Positions 24,093 through 34,984 of a DNA stretch of 64,000 nt are shown here, in pieces. The stretch's first letter is position 1. Each line of letters opens with the position of its first letter. The notes below the pieces were generated by a model that made no database searches, was not told where the DNA came from, and saw nothing but the letters and a program-made list of their open reading frames with translations. A program made the translations under genes and the position numbers. The DNA comes from Uranotaenia lowii (Eukaryota > Arthropoda > Insecta > Diptera > Culicidae): NCBI RefSeq assembly GCF_029784155.1, contig NC_073693.1, forward strand, positions 143,780,843 to 143,844,842, written 5' to 3'.

Positions 24093-27000
24093 CGCTATCG
24101 GTAATAGATGACTCCACCGTTGTAGATCATCTAAGTTAAGTGAACGAGGGTTTTCTCAATTCAACGTTATAATGAAACGTATGCTATTCATACCTGTGAT
24201 ACTATCATCTTGTTATGTGAATTAAATCTAAGGATAAGAAAATATATTGGTAAAAGAGGACCTCGCAAAATATTGATCTTTAAAGAAATAACATGAAAAT
24301 TAGAAACTCTTGTCGTTTACGAAATCATCTCATCTTATTTAGAGTAGCTGTAACTCTGTAGATATAAACTGATCATCGCTGAGATCAGTAATCTTTTTCT
24401 TATAAAATACTTTTATATAAAGCCCATATTTTTTTTCTACTTAATTTTTGTGTGAGCATTGTGTGAAAATTATTTCAAGCAGATCCCTTTTCCCTCTCTT
24501 TCTATAGGTCTACAAAAACTCATATATCATTTTTTGCACAATGCACATGCATGAGACCAAAACATAATGGTCACATAGCAATTATGTACCATCCTTACTT
24601 GCGTCATTCACACAAATCAACCAGAGAGGAAGAAAAACAATCAAAAGCAGCGGAAGACGACATTAACAAAAAAAAATCAAAATCAGCCTACAACACCCTT
24701 GTCCCCTCAAGAACAGTTCGGCTGAAACCACAAAGCAGTCGTATCTACCCACTCCATCCTCAACTCTCCATCACTTTCAAGTTGGTATGCTAAAAAAAAG
24801 AAGGAAGAAGAAATTCGGAATGAGACAAAACCAGAGACCGAAAACCCTTGCCTATCACCGTCAGCAGCAGCCATGACCTTCTGCTGCCTCGGTTCGGAAA
24901 CGGTGGAAAAGGCGGTGGCGGAAAGTTGCTCACCAGCTGGTAGCTTACGCGCATATGACATGGATGGAACTCACCAGTCCACCCTCCCACAATACGTACT
25001 ACATATTTACCGAAAGAATATTGGTAATGGACCATTTCGTTCACCCACATCTATTCCAGTTAGAATCGCTCTCTTATGAGAGAGAGAAATATGACATTAT
25101 CGAGCACTCACTCTCCTAACTGGCAAAATTGCCTACGTTTACAATATTTTGGTAACTCACACTCTCTTCCATGCATGCAGCCACCCTTCAAATGCAAAAT
25201 TGCCACCCACTCTAGAAAACGCCGACATCGTCCTCGCCTTATGTTTGAGTTGAGGTCGGAGATATTTAAATGCCGGCCGGTTCAATGGAATACTCTTGTT
25301 TCTCGTAGCCATTCCAATTGGAAAAGCACACCAATACAGAGACGATTTGTTATATCAATTTGTAGTTACCAATACCGTGCTTCGGAACTGCATGTTAGAA
25401 AACATGAACTCTCGTATAGTCAAAGCCACGGTATCGCTACATAAACATTAATTTATCGCTTGGGAAGCTTTCTACACTAGAATAAAAATAAATACCTTAC
25501 CCTACTTGCACAAACTGACTTTGAATTCCAGTTGAAATTTATGAGTTCAAGAAACTAAGAGTTAGAAAAAAATTTGTTTACAAATATATTACCGTTGTCA
25601 TGGCGCTGAAGCTTAACTTTATTATATCTCATAAAAACAATACTTGAATCATCTTTCTCGCAAACTTTGCGGATTAAAATTGTCGCCCGCTAGCTCGCGA
25701 TTACCGTACACAGATAACGAGCCAATAAAACCCTGTTCCGCGTATTGACGGCTGCACACGGAAAACCTCGGTTAAATTTAATTATGGTCATAATCCATTT
25801 GCCAACCATTATTAAAAATGGAATCAACCAACCAACTAGCTAGCAATGGCTGTTCTGTTCGGGCGATTCTCACACCGACTTCACCCCTCAACCATTTCTG
25901 CCCACATTTCAACCCTAGCTCGAACCCTCTTCCACAATCCGAGAGTCTCTCCGGTATCGGAGCTCCCGAACGAACCAGAAGAAATTCCTAAAAATTAATC
26001 AAGTACTATCGCGCAGTTGTCTTCGTTTGCTGTGTGTATGATGATTTCTGCACAACGATGACGTCTGCGATTCCAAAAAACCAGAACAACTACAGTTCAA
26101 CATTGGGTGTGGAAGCTACCATCATCGCTTCAAACGACTACCATCACAACACGGCTGCCAGATTCGATATGGAACAGCGGAGAATGCATATCGATCGATA
26201 TGCCAACACTCCATCGCTGCCATCTTCGCCTCACTCCGCTATTAATTAAGCTAATTCCACTCACCGATCTCTCGTGAGTGACTTTCGTTCTCACTCTCAG
26301 AGAGCGAAGTTGCTCACGAGAACCACCCCCTTTCTAACACATACGCAAACCTGCATCGTCGTCCGAACTCAATTTTCCGACAATCTGTTTTCGTCGCTCT
26401 TCCACGGGCGTCGAGATTGGCAGTGTGTCGTGTGCCGCATTTTGGCATTTCTTCATCTTCGGCTGCCTGCGACTTCCTCCGCGACTAACTCAATTTCTCA
26501 ACAAACAAAACCCTGCTCGCATGGGGGCGGCTCGGGAGGACCGAAAGTTAACGAACATGTGCCGGAGGCACGATGCGGGTGGAAAACACTCGACGCCTTC
26601 TTCTTCTTCATCATCTTCTGAGACGCCGTCGTCGATTTTTGATGGAGGAACCGGGGGGAAGTTTATGTACACAACAAAAGGCCGTGATTTAATCAACGAA
26701 ATTTCGTTATCATACTCCGCAGTCCGCACACATATCCGAGTCGCGGTGGATGAAATTTGACATATGTATACTCAGGAAGTCTTTTTAAATTTACAACCGA
26801 GAAGGTTTGGCTAGTCGAATGAGAAGTTTAGAAAGCAATAACCCTATCTAATTTAGGTAATCTAACTGTTTGCGTGTCTACTTCGACTATTTATGATTTT
26901 CCGGTTGAAAACCTAATATAAATTTTGGACAAATCTAAAAAACTCTATCGATCCGTTCAACAAAAATCACAAGATATGTGTTTATCTCGTTCAAATTCAG

Positions 27001-27291
27001 TCCAATTACATGTTCCCTGTCTTACTTTTTTATGTTTCATTTGCAGTCGTTTAAGCATCTTGGTTTCGTTTGTCACTTTATATCAACGATGCATATTTAT
27101 TCTTGCGCTCAAATTCAAGGACATCGGCTCAGGAGACAACTGTATTTGCAACTAAGCTTTATCACAAGTTCTCTTGTCTGCCTTAAGCGTCAGCGAAACA
27201 TATTTATCGCCAGAATAGTATTCTTTTTTGTAGGGTTTCTAAACTTCAGTCTATTTTCGTCGACTAAGATTCAGAAAATCAAAACAGAAGA
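24093..27291. other. Host-like single-copy island, no confirmed exon
   Basis: Non-repetitive DNA with CTCTC/GAGAG clusters at 25068-25120 and 26262-26321 and homeodomain-like TAATTA sites around 25770. The open stretch at 26034-26249 (71 codons, ending PSLPSSPHSAIN) and one at 26520-26760 (starting MGAARED, with a serine run) are the most protein-like, but neither has recognised homology or clear splice sites. They may be 5' UTR exon sequence of a nearby gene. Beyond 26780 the DNA is AT-rich and featureless. Confidence 0.35.
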
Positions 27292-27314
27292 TGATACGGT
27301 CAAAATTTGGTCAA
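27292..27314 (+). repeat. 23-bp inverted repeat, left arm
   Basis: TGATACGGTCAAAATTTGGT followed by CAA is an exact inverted match of 29275-29297. It has the character of a DNA-transposon terminal repeat. Confidence 0.8.
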
Positions 27315-27423
27315 TATAAACTTGACGTCAGCCATACAGACACGTTTTTTGGAGTGATCATTTAATGAAATTTACTAAGAAATTTTTTTTTTCAAACTAT
27401 TTTGTTTTTTTTTCTTTCTTTTA

Positions 27424-29243
27424 TCATTGAAGAGGGAAAAAAATCAAATTTCTTAAGACAAAAATCATTTTTATTGTACTTTCCAGTTTCGCAAAAACGT
27501 GTTGACAAAGTTTACAAAAAATCACACCAATACACACAAATACACTGACATCGACAGAACTCGTCGAGCTGATTCGATAGGTACCTATAAAGCTATATCT
27601 AAGACCCATAATTAATGATCTTCCAAATCGACCGATAACTATACCTTTCTGAAAGAAAGGCAAAAACGATCCTATTCTAGATTTAAACACATTCTTGGAA
27701 TTATTAAAATCGAAAACACTTACTACTTCATTAAAACGAGCACAACATGTATCTAAAGGATTGTTTTGACCATATTGGGTTCGTCGAACAGCAAGCCTGC
27801 AGAAATCCTGGGATCGAGTTGTTCTCACAGGGACAGAAGCATTGGACGGTAACAACGATAATAGTTCAGGGCAATCAATGTTATTATAACGGATGTCGAA
27901 AATAAAAAGCCGTTGCAGGAAGACGCGCCTTGATGCCGTCGGCAAATTTAGTAGCAAGCAGCGTTGTACATAAGGCGGGAGGTCAAATGAATCGTTCCAT
28001 GGTAGTTGTTGAAGAGCATATCTAATAAAGCATCGTTGTATCCTCTCTATCCTATTCGAATGTACCGCTTGATATGGAGCCCAAATTTGCACCCCGTACT
28101 CAACAATGCTGCGCACAAGTCACAATACAGAGCTTTCAAACTATAAAAGTCATTAAAGAATTCCGTGTTTCGATGGATGAAGCCAAGGACCGCAAAACCT
28201 TTCGCTATCGTTGAGGAGATATGCTGTGAAAAATTGAGCTTGCTATCCAGGGTGATTTCAAGGTCCTTGACGACTAATGTGCGGCTCAAAACGGTCGTTG
28301 ACATTTTAAATTCAAAGTTGATGGGATTTCAAGCCTGAAGAAAATCGATGTCCTTTTGAAGTGCGCAGCAATCCACTAGAGATGAAATTGTACGGAAAAT
28401 TTTAAGATCATCGGCGTAAACTAAGTTTTCCGACTCAAGAATGGCGCATAAGTCGTTGATGAAAATAAGAAAGATCAGTGGTGCTAAGTGGCTCCCTTGA
28501 GGAACACCAAATGTGATTACGAATGGTGTCGAGATCACTGCACCGAGTCGTACGAAAGCAGTTCGGCTTTTCAGTTATGAATGAATCCATTTACAAATCC
28601 AACTAGGGAGACCTAGACGACGCATTTTTTCTACAGCCAATACGTGTGGCCCCTTATCGAAGGCCTTGCTCAAGTCAACATACACGGAGTCGACTTGCTA
28701 ACGTTTGTCAAGTCTCCTTATTGACTTAGAAACGTACGTCATGAGGTTGGTGGTCGTAGATCAGCGTTGCATAAATCCATGTTGATTTTATGAGATAGTA
28801 TGACGTACAGATCGGTACAGTGAATCATAGACAAGGCACTCAAACAATTTAGGAAAACAACTCAGAACCGATATACCGCGATAGTTTTCCACCTGGTGTA
28901 TGCTTCCAGACTTATGGATTGGAATTATAGATGCAGTTTTCCAGGCACCGATAAAAATGCCCTCCATTAACGACTGGTTGAAGATTATCGAGAGAGGTAT
29001 CGATAAGAATTCAGTGCATTTTTTGACCAGGAATGGCGGAATGCCATCAGGGTCAGGGCCTTTAGTTTCATCCAAAGCAGCTATCTTACGAAGAACGTCA
29101 TTCGGGGGAAAACTTAGCAGGCTCAGATTAAAATCTCGACTCTGCAAGCTACTCAGGTATGATTCAGATAAAGGTGTTGAGTTATTACTTAGCATGCTTT
29201 GAAAGAATGACGAAAATAGATTTGCAGCATCATACGGCGTCTA
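27424..29243 (-). pseudogene. Jockey-like LINE reverse transcriptase, 5'-truncated and broken
   Basis: Read on the minus strand. The fingers region (29195-28788) contains ALDETKGPDPDGIPPFLVKK and the conserved NYRGISVLSCFPKLFE block. The palm (28538-28329) has GVPQGSHLAPLIFLIFINDL and the catalytic LVYADDLKIF. The thumb and C-terminal part (28304-27424) has SIVEYGVQIWAPYQ. The frame changes several times and the stretch 28540-28787 carries stops, so no functional enzyme is made. An A-rich tail (T-rich on plus, 27389-27420) lies at the 3' end. The 5' truncation falls just before the RT domain. The domain order and spacing are those of Jockey-type elements; the clade call is by motif resemblance only. 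Confidence 0.85.
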
Positions 29244-29274
29244 AACGATTTCACCGATTTACACGCGATTTCCT

Positions 29275-29297
29275 TTGACCAAATTTTGACCGTATCA
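29275..29297 (-). repeat. 23-bp inverted repeat, right arm
   Basis: Exact inverted partner of 27292-27314. The pair brackets the Jockey-like LINE, which suggests that the LINE inserted into a pre-existing TIR element of a few hundred bases. Outer bases (CACCC TTTATA on the right, AGA AGATGA on the left) diverge, so TIR limits and target duplication are uncertain. Confidence 0.8.
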
Positions 29298-29483
29298 CCC
29301 TTTATATTACCCTAACCGGCTAGTTGTCCTTTATTTGCCGGATGTCTCTGGTAACCTAATTCCAAATTCTAATTATGGGAAACTGCAGAGCTCCTAATTT
29401 TAGGAAAAGTCAGAAATTTTCTAGTATCTAGCTTCGATCGTTCCTGAACCGCATCACAAAGGTACAGTTTGGGTCATATAGAC

Positions 29484-29833
29484 TAAGGTTGCCAGATTGC
29501 CCAGGTATTGAATTAAAAATTTTCGAACAGTCCGGCTGGGCCCAGTTGCCCGGATTTCATTGAAAATGCCTAGATTTTGCCCGGATTTTTTCACTTATTT
29601 AGGTAAATGAAACAAAAAAAAACAAACTGTATTGTGTTTTTTTATAAACGAATTTTTCGATTTTTTTTATTTTTATTGAGTAATTTCAGGGTTTTGACAA
29701 AATTTGCCCGGATATTGCCCGGATTATTGGTCGTCAATTTTGAAATCAAATTCCCAAATTTTGCCAGGATTTTATAAAGAAAGGCCCGGATTTTCCGGCC
29801 TGGATACGAGCTGAAAAAAAAATGGCAACCTTA
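29484..29833 (+). mobile_element. hAT-type MITE, TAAGGTTGCCAGA family, copy 2 (perfect 8-bp TSD)
   Basis: A 350-bp element starting TAAGGTTGCCAGATTGCC and ending GGCAACCTTA. The direct repeats ATATAGAC at 29476-29483 and 29834-29841 are identical, the clearest target duplication of the family and of hAT length. The body repeats TGCCCGGAT-type motifs and shows no ORF. This copy appears to be among the younger ones. Confidence 0.92.
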
Positions 29834-29899
29834 ATATAGACACTAACCCGCAAATGAAGGTTTAGGCATAATGTCAAGCGTAGTTGATTTCATGTAGTG

Positions 29900-30035
29900 G
29901 ATACGTCAGGTGTAGAGTGTCCATTCTCGAGAATGCTCGACCAGGAATTCCCGAGGATGAAAGAAATTAATCGGGAATACTTGAATCCCGCGAAACGATC
30001 GGAAATTCTCGAGCCCTACAAAAAAGCTAAACCTT
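29900..30035. repeat. Possible DNA-element fragment with CTCGAGAAT ends
   Basis: ATTCTCGAGAATGCTCGACC near 29920 and AAATTCTCGAGCCC near 30003 enclose GGAATTCCCGAGG and GAATCCCGCG blocks in a partly palindromic arrangement. This resembles the end region of a hAT-like element, but no clear limits were found. Confidence 0.3.
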
Positions 30036-30265
30036 CTGCAGATTAGAGATGTACCGAATATTCGGCGCCGAATACCGCCGAAAAACCGTTAAGCCGAATA
30101 TTCGGCTCACCGAATAGTTGAGCTAAGTATTCGGCCGAATAGGCCGAATATCTACTACAGACTTGTAAATTTTTCATTTTTTTTTTTTTGGAAAATTTAT
30201 AAAATATCCAAAAGTAATGTTGTTAAAACTACACAATCATTGAAAACTTATGGTTTTAGCAGTTA

Positions 30266-31568
30266 AAGTCTGCTTCATTTAGTATTGGAACACAAACAAT
30301 TGCGTGTAGTTCAGTCATTTATTAACGAATTCATAATTTGTTTTTCATACAAATGTAGCATTTTCTTTACTCTTTCATAAAAAAAATTAAAAAAATTATT
30401 CATTGCTGTTTCGAAGAAATTCTCGTACTTTTCCCGTAATACGGCACATTAGGCGGCGCACACCCTTTTCGTCCACCGTTTTGGCGATTTGATTCCACCA
30501 GTTCTTCATTTGAGTCATGTTCCTAACAAGTTTTCCCTTTGCCTTAAGCCTCCGCTTCGTGATTGCCCAGTATTTCTCTATCGGCCGGAACTGGGGGCAG
30601 TTTGGGGGGTTGAGGTCCTTCGGTATTACGCTGACCCCGTTCGTTGCGTACCATTCCATAACCGTTTTGCTGTAATGGCAGCTTGCGAGGTCCGGCCAAA
30701 ACATTACTGGACGGTCGTGGGCACGAATAAACGGCAGAATCCGTTTCTGTAGGCACTCTTTTTTGTAGACTTCTGATGTCATTGTCTTGTCAGTGAGAAA
30801 GACTTTGGTTTTCTGTCCACAACTGCATATCCCCTGCCAAATCATGTACTTGCGGGCGAATTTATCCGCAAACACGAACTTAAATTTTGCAGGTACATCC
30901 CCCCGAGCCGTCGCCAAATAAAATTTTTGACCTGGGATTTGCCCAAAGTCCGCCTTCACGTAGGTCTCATCGTCCATCAGAATACATCCGTCGTACTTGG
31001 TCAGCACTTGGTCGTACAGCTTTCGAGCACGGATTCTGGCCACATTGTTCTGCTTCAGCGTCCGATTTGGCTGTTTGCTGGCTCGGAATGACCTTATTCC
31101 TTCCCGGAGACGAATTCGTCGCACCGTACTGTGAGCGGCCTGGAACTTATTGGAGAAATCGCGGTCTGAAAGATTGGGATTCCTCTTGACGGCCTTGATG
31201 ACTTTCCCACGCAGTTTCCGGTCGACAGTTCCACTCCGACGCTTCGAATGCGGCTTCCGAGCCGTCGTCAATGTTTCCTTGTACTGCTTGATAACACGCC
31301 ATACGGTATTTCTGGGCATTTTAAGCTGTTTAGCTAGCTTCGATGCCGACAACAATGGATTTTCAAGAAAACTGTGCACAATTTGATCTCTCCGTTCGGC
31401 TTCCATGGCGGTTGTTTACAAAATGCTATCGTTTGGTGTTATGACATAAATACATGGTGAAAGGTAATGAATTTCCCGACACGTGGGTGAAAAAAGTTTC
31501 CAAATCCGTCCACTAGGAGCGCCACAATGAGCAAAAGATTTTTTTCCAATATTAAATGAAGCAGACTT
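30266..31568 (-). mobile_element. Complete ITmD37E (Tc1/mariner superfamily) transposon
   Basis: A 1303-bp element with 25-bp terminal inverted repeats beginning AAGTCTGCTTCATTTA, differing at one base between ends, and TA on both outer sides (30264-30265, 31569-31570). It contains a single uninterrupted transposase ORF. The intact ORF, nearly identical ends and clean TA duplication point to recent transposition. It sits inside the hAT-like element 30044-32460 and is therefore younger than it. Confidence 0.95.
30396..31406 (-). CDS. ITmD37E transposase, intact 336 aa
   Basis: DDE/D transposase of the IS630-Tc1-mariner superfamily, which cuts at the terminal inverted repeats and joins the element to a TA target in the nucleus. 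Residues ~1-110 hold two helix-turn-helix-like segments (KLAKQLKMPRNTVWRVIK and AAHSTVRRIRL) for end binding. The catalytic core shows MDDETYVKADF (first Asp, residue 145 or 146), VMFWPDLASCHYS (Asp239) and CPQFRPIEKYWA (Glu277). There are 37 residues between Asp239 and Glu277, which defines the DD37E type described from mosquitoes. Length is normal for the family and no stop or frameshift interrupts it. The first Met is 162 bases inside the TIR outer end, typical of these compact elements. Whether it is active cannot be seen from sequence. Confidence 0.96.
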   Translation of the reverse strand: MEAERRDQIVHSFLENPLLSASKLAKQLKMPRNTVWRVIKQYKETLTTARKPHSKRRSGTVDRKLRGKVIKAVKRNPNLSDRDFSNKFQAAHSTVRRIRLREGIRSFRASKQPNRTLKQNNVARIRARKLYDQVLTKYDGCILMDDETYVKADFGQIPGQKFYLATARGDVPAKFKFVFADKFARKYMIWQGICSCGQKTKVFLTDKTMTSEVYKKECLQKRILPFIRAHDRPVMFWPDLASCHYSKTVMEWYATNGVSVIPKDLNPPNCPQFRPIEKYWAITKRRLKAKGKLVRNMTQMKNWWNQIAKTVDEKGVRRLMCRITGKVREFLRNSNE

Positions 31569-32744
31569 TATTTACGAGGAAGAATGAACTTAACGGGTTA
31601 AATTCCTATAAAAAAGGAAAAACATGGTTTCACTAAAACATCTAAGGTGAATCCACGTATCTTTCACTGAAGCTCGTACAGGAGAATGCTGAACGGTACT
31701 TTGATTATAGTTTATTCCAGATTTTCTGGATATATTCCGGCTTGCTCATAAATCCAGATAAGTCAAATCTGGCGTTTAAAACTAACCAAGTTTTGCTCGG
31801 GTTTTTCACATTATTTGCTAAATAAAATAAAAAAAAGTCAAATTCCTCTTTAATTTTTTTTTAAATTTTGTGTTCAATAACGAATTTTTCAAAAATTTCA
31901 AAATATACATAAATTTTGCCTTTTTTTATTTTTTTTTCTTCAAAAATCGTCCTGAATTCCTGACTGTGTGGATACGTGTGGTTGAAAGTAAGGTATGCTT
32001 AAGGTTAAAGATCACCTATTTTTTCAACAACTATTTTTAAGATAGCTTGCTCAATTTCGACCTTCATCTAATTCAATCTCAAAGAAGCATTTTCATAAAG
32101 CTTGTCATCTGTTTCGACACGTTTTATGGCAGATTTCACAGGAACGCTATCTTTTTGGTGATAAATGCCCTAGAAGCGACGAGTCATCTGATGTCTTTTC
32201 AGCTATTTTATTCTAAAAATCCGAAAAACCCCTACTTAAAAAATATCTTGTAATACATCATCCTAAAATATCATCTGGTTGAAAATTATCGACTAAAAAA
32301 CATGAGGGGTATTAATATGGAAGAAATAGAAAGCATTGAAATAATCGCTTAAGTTTCTTTTATTAAAAACTCAATACAATATTCGTTTGGACGATTAGTT
32401 GAAAAGTTCAATATTCGGTATTCGGCCGTTCGCCGAATACCACTATTCGGTACATCTCTACTGCTGATAATGAAGATAAATTGGTTCATAAAGGGTTTAG
32501 TTTACAAGGTATGTATTATTTTTTCTGTATTTTGAAAACTGAAAGAAAATAGAGCATTCATAGAGCTTTGATGCCAATTCATTTTGCGCAAATCTTCAAA
32601 AAATGCTTGATTATTTTTTTTATTTTAAATAAACTTTCAAACTTTTTTTGGAAATTAAAAATTTGAATTGAACATCGCTGATGTGACTCGCTAAAGAATA
32701 TTTATTCATGAGTTTATTTTTCATTTTCTCTCTTGAATTTTCAT

Positions 32745-32905
32745 AGGAAAAGCCAGGACTTTTGTTTGATTTGTCCGAATTTCGCCCGTTTTTTACTGAA
32801 AATTTTAAAATCCAATGCCCGAATTATGCCAGATTTTCGAGTAAAAATTCCCGGATTTTCCCAGCACGAGTACGATCAGAAAAATTTCTGGAAAGCTTAG
32901 GATTG
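32745..32905 (+). repeat. Degraded 3' end of a TAAGGTTGCCAGA-family MITE
   Basis: TGCCCGAATTATGCCAGATTTT, CCCGGATTTTCCCAGCACGAGT-like sequence and CAGAAAAATTTCTGG (each abbreviated here) follow the order found at the right end of copies 2 to 4. The terminal CAACCTTA is replaced by AAGCTTA and no target duplication is evident. Confidence 0.5.
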
Positions 32906-34270
32906 ACGTATAAGATTATTATAAATTTTTTTCAACTAATGAAACGAGTAAAGTAAGTGACTGAATATTTCTTTTTTTTTTCAGGAAAATTAGTATTTGA
33001 TGTTATGCTAATAAACCTCACCAAACCCGATAAAAAACTTGATTTGAATTTTTTAAGGCGTATATTATTATTATTAGATTTGTGCGCTACGGAGCATTTA
33101 CATAAGTATTGTATTAAGTATATTGCTTTTGTGCTCATAATAACTGTTAATAACTATAAAGGCTTATTGCATATGCATACTCAACGACGTTTATTGTGCT
33201 CACTGTGAATAATGATTCAAAGATTAATTCATGAATACGGGATATTTAGGTAAGGTATTGAAAGTTTTCGTAAGTTGGATTTCATTCGTTTTTTTTTGTA
33301 AAAGTTGTAAACACACTTCATAAACTGAAATATACAAGTTCATATTTCTGATGAATGGATCTCATGAAAATAGAATTAATTTTGTAGAATTAAACAAAAA
33401 GAAGAGTACAGCCATTTCTCGATCGAAAAAGAGTAGATGTACTCATGAAAAAGCAAGTATGGTAACCCTATCTTAACAGAAACATTGTTCATATCATGTT
33501 TGAAGGCTTCATAAAGTTCTGAATGAATTTGAAATGGTCCGATAATGAGGTTTGTTTTTAACAAAAGCTCGATTTATTGAAAAAATACCTCTAAAGCTCT
33601 ATCCAGCTAAATTTGCATTCTTTTGTCAGTTTGTCGATCAAAATAAGCTTTAAGGTAGTCTTCTACTCAATTTCGATTTATTTATACTCGTTCCTCTATT
33701 CAACGAATGTCCTGAAGTAATATGAAGCCAAAATAGAAACTTTTGTATCCAAAAACATAAATTCATCCGGCGCACCGGAGAACTAGTGTGCTATTTCGAA
33801 GCAACCACTCAGTTAGCGTCTCAATGAGGTTAATTTTGAGGAAGAAATGACAAAACAAAAGGTTTCTGTGAAGAAGCTTCTTTCCGATGTTGCGCATAAT
33901 CTTTTGGGTATAGTTGGGCCTAATGTACGATTGTACGTTTATAGTATTGAAGTTTAAATCAATCAAAATACCAAAAGATCACAAATGGTTTATAGTTTAT
34001 TGTCTGAAAATTTGGGAAGAATCGGTCTAAACTAGTTATTTTTACAGTGTTTATTTTCTGTGATGAAATTTTATGTGGGACATCCTTCAATATGAAAACG
34101 CAAAACACCGTCAATAATTCCTTACAAAGCTGACATTGCCAAACATGGTCAAAATTTTTATAATGATGACAGAATTCCGACAAAATTCCGACAAAATTTC
34201 GGAAAGTCATTGAACTCATTTTGATTTATATTTTATGAAAATCCGAGCAAGGTCAGGTAGAATCAGCTAA
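32906..34270. other. AT-rich unassigned DNA
   Basis: Only short ORFs without recognisable products, and no repeat boundaries. Confidence 0.5.
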
Positions 34271-34909
34271 TCTTATATATAAAAATGGAGGCGTTTTCTT
34301 TGTAACACCATCACGTATGAATGGTCGGTCGGAATAAAGTGAAATTTGGTGTTCGAAGGTTTTTCCGGCCAGAGATGGTTTGTATAATAGTTTAGAGAAT
34401 CTCACTTTTTATGGAAGGGGAGTCCCCATACAAAATTATCTGTTTCCCACATCTTACATATAACAATGAAGGCGTTTTTTTTTGTAACACCATCACGGAA
34501 TGAAGTGAAATTTGGTATTCGAGGGTTTTTCGGACCAGAGATGGTTTGTATAATAGTTTCGAGAATCTCACTTTTTATGGAAAGGGGGTCCCCATACAAA
34601 ATTATCTCTTCACATCTTATATATAAAAAGGAGGCGTTTTCTTTGTAACACCATCACGTATGAATGGCCGGTCGGAATGAAGTGAAATTTGGTATCCGAG
34701 GATTTTTCGGGCCAGAGATGGTTTGTATAATTGTTTCGAGATTATTACTTTTTATGGAAGGGGACTACTAGAAACGGGCCAAAACTCGAACAACTTGAAG
34801 ACGATTATCATGGAAACTGATTCACGAGCACAAAGAATTTAAAGAATTGCAAACATTTTTCAACGATTTATTAAGTAACGGGTAAGACGAAGTTTACCGG
34901 GTCAGCTAG
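34271..34909 (+). mobile_element. Non-autonomous Helitron with triplicated 5' end
   Basis: The element starts TCTTATATATAAAAATGG directly after a host A and ends GGGTCAGCTAG directly before a host T, the A-T insertion rule of Helitrons. A short hairpin (GGTAA, loop, TTACC at 34881-34898) precedes the CTAG end. The first ~170 bases, including GGAGGCGTTTTCTTTGTAAC and CCAGAGATGGTTTGTATAAT, occur three times in tandem, starting at 34271, 34452 and 34615. No Rep/helicase is encoded. Helitrons move by rolling-circle transfer, so extra 5' ends could act as alternative start points. Confidence 0.85.
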
Positions 34910-34984
34910 TTAATAATAAAATAAAACTTAAATGTTTGAAGTGTTCATTATTCTTTTTAAATTTTAAAACTTAGATATAACGCC

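Larger units (their letters stand above)
30044..32460. mobile_element. hAT-like non-autonomous element (17-bp TIR, 8-bp TSD), split by a mariner-type insertion
   Basis: Both ends read TAGAGATGTACCGAATA inward (17 bp identical), followed by CGCCGAAT/TATTCGGC-rich subterminal sequence. The flanks CTGCAGAT (30036-30043) and CTGCTGAT (32461-32468) match at 7 of 8 positions, as expected for hAT insertion. Without the 1303-bp ITmD37E transposon and its TA duplication the element is about 1.1 kb. Its remaining sequence has no hAT transposase and only unrelated short ORFs, so it is non-autonomous or heavily decayed. A diverged fragment near 31725-31985 resembles the TAAGGTTGCCAGA MITE family. Confidence 0.85.

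Noticed and set aside
30489..30752. Plus-strand ORFs inside the ITmD37E element (30489-30752, 30887-31189)
   Set aside because: Shadows of the transposase gene on the opposite strand.
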